Part shown: in pieces, positions 2,974-5,555 of the stretch
Layout: the number at the start of each line of letters is the position of its first letter
Position numbering within the stretch: position 1 is the stretch's first letter
Source: Caldisericaceae bacterium
Lineage (GTDB): Bacteria; Calditrichota; Calditrichia; Calditrichales; Calditrichaceae
Direction of reading: 5' to 3'
Length of the DNA: 5,555 nucleotides
Assembly: GCA_021160885.1 (NCBI GenBank)
Contig: JAGHBR010000283.1
Coordinates: 1-5,555 of the forward strand
The notes under the pieces: generated by a model
Database searches by the model: none
What the model was told of the DNA's origin: nothing
What the model saw: the letters and a program-made list of their open reading frames with translations, nothing else
Made by a program: the position numbers and the translations under genes

Positions 2974-5484
2974 TTATGGTTTTACTAGAAACTCACCTTT
3001 TAAACGAATATCTGTAGCCGAAGCCCCTATGAGCACCTGGTACTTGCCAGGTTTTACTTCCCATTTCTCTTTTACGTGATCATAAATGGACAAATGTTCA
3101 GGTAAGATTTCGAAGCTAATAGTTTTGCTTTCACCGGGCTGCAGAAATATTTTTTGAAATCCTTTCAATTCTTTTTCCACCGCAAGAACATTGACTTCTT
3201 TGTGTAAATACAATTGCACAACTTCTGCTCCGGCCAACTTTCCCTCATTGGTTATTTTACAGGACACTTTTAAATGATCACCATTACGGATTGATTTTAC
3301 CGAAAGTTTCAAATCATCATAATCAAATTTTGTGTAGGATAGTCCAAAGCCAAATGGAAATTGCGGCTCTATTTTCATTTTATCGAAGTGTCGGTAACCT
3401 AAAAAAATGCCCTCACCGTAAGTAATGGACTTAGGATCGCTGGAAAAATCCGCGCTGTAAATTGGTGGTTCAACTGCCGGTGGATAATAATAATCGTAAG
3501 CAGCCGCATCCCGCCAGCGCCTTTCAATGGAAAATGGCAATTTGCCGGAAGGATTAACTTTTCCAAGCAAGATGTCGGCCACGGGTTCTCCCCCGGCCTG
3601 CCCTAAATAGAAAGTATGAAGAATGGCTTTTGCCTGATCAATCCAGGGAGCAAAGTCCAGTCCTCCCCCCACTGTAAGCAGTACCACAGTATTGTCATTC
3701 AATTCTGAACATTGCTGGATTAATTGCACCTGTTCTTCGGGTAAGGCAAAAGGCCGGTCATGTCCCTCACCTTCGATGTCCGAATTAAAGCCCACGCCAA
3801 TCACAACCGCATCGTAGTTCTTAATCCTGGCCAATTTTTGTTCCAAGGGGGATTCATCTATAATTCCATAACCAAAGCGAATAATGCCGTCGCCTTTATT
3901 ATTGTAGTAATCAATCCGCAGGGCATAAACCTTGCCTGCCCGTAAGTCGACTTCTGCGAAGTTTTTCCTGGCAGCATGATCGCTCCAATCTTCAAGAATG
4001 GTCTTACCATCCAGCACCACGCGCACACCATCATCGCTTTCTGCAGCAAACACATACCTGCCACTTTTTTCCGGCTTAATGTAACCCCGCCAGCGAATGG
4101 AATACTCACTGCTTTTCACTCCAAAAGCCGGTGAAATCGTACCAAAATCAAAATCAATTTTCTGATCGATACGCCGAAAAACTGGTGGAACACGTAGTTT
4201 CGTGTTATTAAAAAAGATGGCCTTTAACCCAGTCTGACTAAGATCAGAAGTGGCGTAAAAAATGCTTTGCTCCACTAACTTTGAAAAAACAGGATAGCGA
4301 TCGGTATTGATGAAATCGACCTCAATATCTGGTTCAGCTTTTTTCTTTAATGCTTTAAAAATACTTATCTGGCGATAAGGTTTGATGTAGGCTGAGCCAC
4401 CACCGCTGGTAGGCGTTGGATCAACAGTTGGGCCCAGAACCACAATTTTTTTGGTTTTTTCTGGGTTAAAAGGCAGCAGATGGTCTTCATTCTTTAATAG
4501 AACAATGCCCTCTTGTGCTTCTTTCACAGCCAGGGCATGGTGTTTGTCCCAGTCAATGGTCGGTTTTGTCCTGTTTTTGTTAAACAGATCCATGGTCAAA
4601 CAAACGCGCAAAATGCGGCGCACTTTATCGTTAATGATTTTTTCGTCCAACTCACTGCTTTTGATTTTAGGGATGATATTTTCAGGCGACATGTATTTTG
4701 CCTCAGGCATTTCCAGGTCCAGTCCGGCTTCAATTGCAGCTTCACTATGTACTGCGCCCCAATCGGACATGACCAAACCTTTAAAGCCCCACTCCTTTTT
4801 AAGTACCCGGTTTAACAGAAAAGGATTTTCGCTGCAATGCACACCATTCAGAGGATTGTAGGCAGACATTACAGCCAGTGCACCGCCTTTTTGCACGGCT
4901 GCCTTAAAGGCTGGAAAGTAAATTTCACGCAAAGTGCGATTATCTACGTTTGAGCTGACCCAATGCCGGTCATATTCCTGATTATTTGCCACAAAGTGCT
5001 TAACCGTTGCCACGACTTTATTGCTTTGTACGCCTTTGATGTATTGCACTGCCATTTCAGATGTTAAAAATGGGTCTTCACCAAAGTATTCAAAATTTCT
5101 ACCACACATGGGAGCACGATAAATATTCACTCCAGGCGCCAGTAAAAAGCCGATGCCTTTAGCCCGGCACTCTTTGCCGATGGCCTGGCCTACCTGAAAA
5201 GCAAGGTCCTTATTCCAGCTAGCGCTAAGCAAAATACTAGCCGGAAAAGCCGTCGATTTACCATTTCCACGCACACCCAGAGGACCATCGGACATTTTTA
5301 CCTCAGGTAAACCGAGTCTCGGAATAGCCGGAATGTAGAAATCATTTACCCCGCCGATGTAACTTACTTTCTCTTCCAGCGTCATTTTGCTGAGCAAAGA
5401 TTCGACTTTATGATCAATACTATTAATTTGAGAAAAAAGGAGGTTAATGCTGAATAATGTAAGAAATATTAAACGCCAAAACAT
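2974..5484 (-). CDS. Secreted GH3 beta-glycosidase (beta-glucosidase-like) with inserted PA14 domain
   Basis: 836-residue retaining glycoside hydrolase that likely removes terminal beta-linked glucose or a related sugar from oligosaccharides outside the cytoplasm. A signal peptide covers about 1-19 (MFWRLIFLTLFSINLLFSQ) with no lipobox Cys. The GH3 N-terminal barrel (about 25-300) shows MSDGPLGVR, GRNFEYFGEDP, the KHF (162-164) and NNQE (167-170) substrate-binding region and the nucleophile Asp241 in GLVMSDWGAVHS. The C-terminal alpha/beta sandwich begins near 315 (EGIVLLKNED, VVLGP) and is interrupted at about 410-545 by a PA14 domain (YSIRWRGYIKPEKSGRYVFAA, then ESDDGVRVVLDG). It resumes with VIGVG and EGEGHDR, where Glu573 is the probable acid/base. 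PFGFGLSYTKF (710-720) leads into the Fn3-like domain (to 836). Size matches PA14-containing GH3 enzymes such as Kluyveromyces marxianus BglI, in which the PA14 domain shapes the sugar-binding site. No C-terminal secretion-sorting domain is seen. The exact substrate cannot be read from sequence. It is convergent to the NTPase gene and appears to be transcribed alone within this window. Confidence 0.95.
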   Translation of the reverse strand: MFWRLIFLTLFSINLLFSQINSIDHKVESLLSKMTLEEKVSYIGGVNDFYIPAIPRLGLPEVKMSDGPLGVRGNGKSTAFPASILLSASWNKDLAFQVGQAIGKECRAKGIGFLLAPGVNIYRAPMCGRNFEYFGEDPFLTSEMAVQYIKGVQSNKVVATVKHFVANNQEYDRHWVSSNVDNRTLREIYFPAFKAAVQKGGALAVMSAYNPLNGVHCSENPFLLNRVLKKEWGFKGLVMSDWGAVHSEAAIEAGLDLEMPEAKYMSPENIIPKIKSSELDEKIINDKVRRILRVCLTMDLFNKNRTKPTIDWDKHHALAVKEAQEGIVLLKNEDHLLPFNPEKTKKIVVLGPTVDPTPTSGGGSAYIKPYRQISIFKALKKKAEPDIEVDFINTDRYPVFSKLVEQSIFYATSDLSQTGLKAIFFNNTKLRVPPVFRRIDQKIDFDFGTISPAFGVKSSEYSIRWRGYIKPEKSGRYVFAAESDDGVRVVLDGKTILEDWSDHAARKNFAEVDLRAGKVYALRIDYYNNKGDGIIRFGYGIIDESPLEQKLARIKNYDAVVIGVGFNSDIEGEGHDRPFALPEEQVQLIQQCSELNDNTVVLLTVGGGLDFAPWIDQAKAILHTFYLGQAGGEPVADILLGKVNPSGKLPFSIERRWRDAAAYDYYYPPAVEPPIYSADFSSDPKSITYGEGIFLGYRHFDKMKIEPQFPFGFGLSYTKFDYDDLKLSVKSIRNGDHLKVSCKITNEGKLAGAEVVQLYLHKEVNVLAVEKELKGFQKIFLQPGESKTISFEILPEHLSIYDHVKEKWEVKPGKYQVLIGASATDIRLKGEFLVKP

Positions 5485-5491
5485 TTTCCTG

Positions 5492-5497
5492 TCCTCT
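5492..5497 (-). promoter_or_regulatory. Ribosome binding site of the GH3 gene
   Basis: On the minus strand AGAGGA lies 7 nt before the ATG at 5484. It supports this start, which is also the one that gives an immediate signal peptide. Confidence 0.7.
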
Positions 5498-5502
5498 ATT
5501 TA

Positions 5503-5555
5503 AACTCACAAAAGGAAGATACAAAAAATCACCATTTTAATACAAACATTTAAAT
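5503..5555 (-). promoter_or_regulatory. Probable promoter region of the GH3 gene (tentative)
   Basis: The minus strand here is very AT-rich. It holds a TTTG about 21 nt before TATCTTCC, a partial resemblance to the Bacteroidota-type -33 TTTG / -7 TAnnTTTG arrangement. The -7 match is incomplete and the window ends soon after, so this is only a candidate. Confidence 0.25.

Noticed and set aside
4451..4861. Overlapping plus-strand ORFs (also 4513-4815 and 3760-3945) opposite the GH3 gene, and the minus-strand frame 3858-4109
   Set aside because: All lie inside the well-conserved GH3 coding region in other frames, with unstructured peptide sequence and no convincing starts.

Overview
The window is bacterial, moderately AT-rich DNA with compact genes. 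An LFSQ-type signal peptide on a PA14-bearing GH3 enzyme, a THEP1-type NTPase coupled to a membrane protein, and AT-rich intergenic stretches with short tandem repeats would fit the Bacteroidota/Calditrichota/Ignavibacteria part of the tree. This placement is an impression from gene style, not a measured result.

Layout. Positions 2-151 (+) hold the last 49 codons of an unrecognised gene cut by the window edge. Positions 324-932 (+) encode a 2-Cys AhpC/Prx1-type peroxiredoxin whose reading frame is interrupted by one TGA at 465-467. That TGA sits exactly where the peroxidatic cysteine belongs (PGDFTFV-U-ATE), and it is followed 10 nt later by a perfect 7-bp hairpin with a GGUC tetraloop (478-495). 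I read this as one intact selenoprotein peroxiredoxin (PrxU-like), not two ORFs or a pseudogene. An in-frame upstream ATG at 213 with its own ribosome binding site could add 37 residues. The gene is bracketed by a perfect 12-nt inverted repeat (170-181 and 944-955). Positions 933-1280 are non-coding and carry a short 8-nt tandem repeat (993-1024).

Positions 1281-2348 (+) encode a 355-residue multi-pass membrane protein whose function I cannot name with certainty. Its stop overlaps by 1 nt the start of a 157-residue THEP1-family nucleoside-triphosphatase (2348-2821, +), so the two are probably translated together. Converging on them, 2974-5484 (-) encodes an 836-residue secreted GH3 beta-glycosidase with a PA14 domain inserted in its second catalytic domain. 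A long stem-loop at 2885-2922 lies between the convergent genes and probably terminates the GH3 transcript.

The genes fall into three separate units: peroxide detoxification, the membrane protein/NTPase pair, and extracytoplasmic glycan breakdown. I see no pathway linking them. The most notable content is the UGA-recoded peroxiredoxin with its hairpin. Its expression requires the selenocysteine machinery (SelA, SelB, SelC, SelD), which would have to be encoded elsewhere in the genome.
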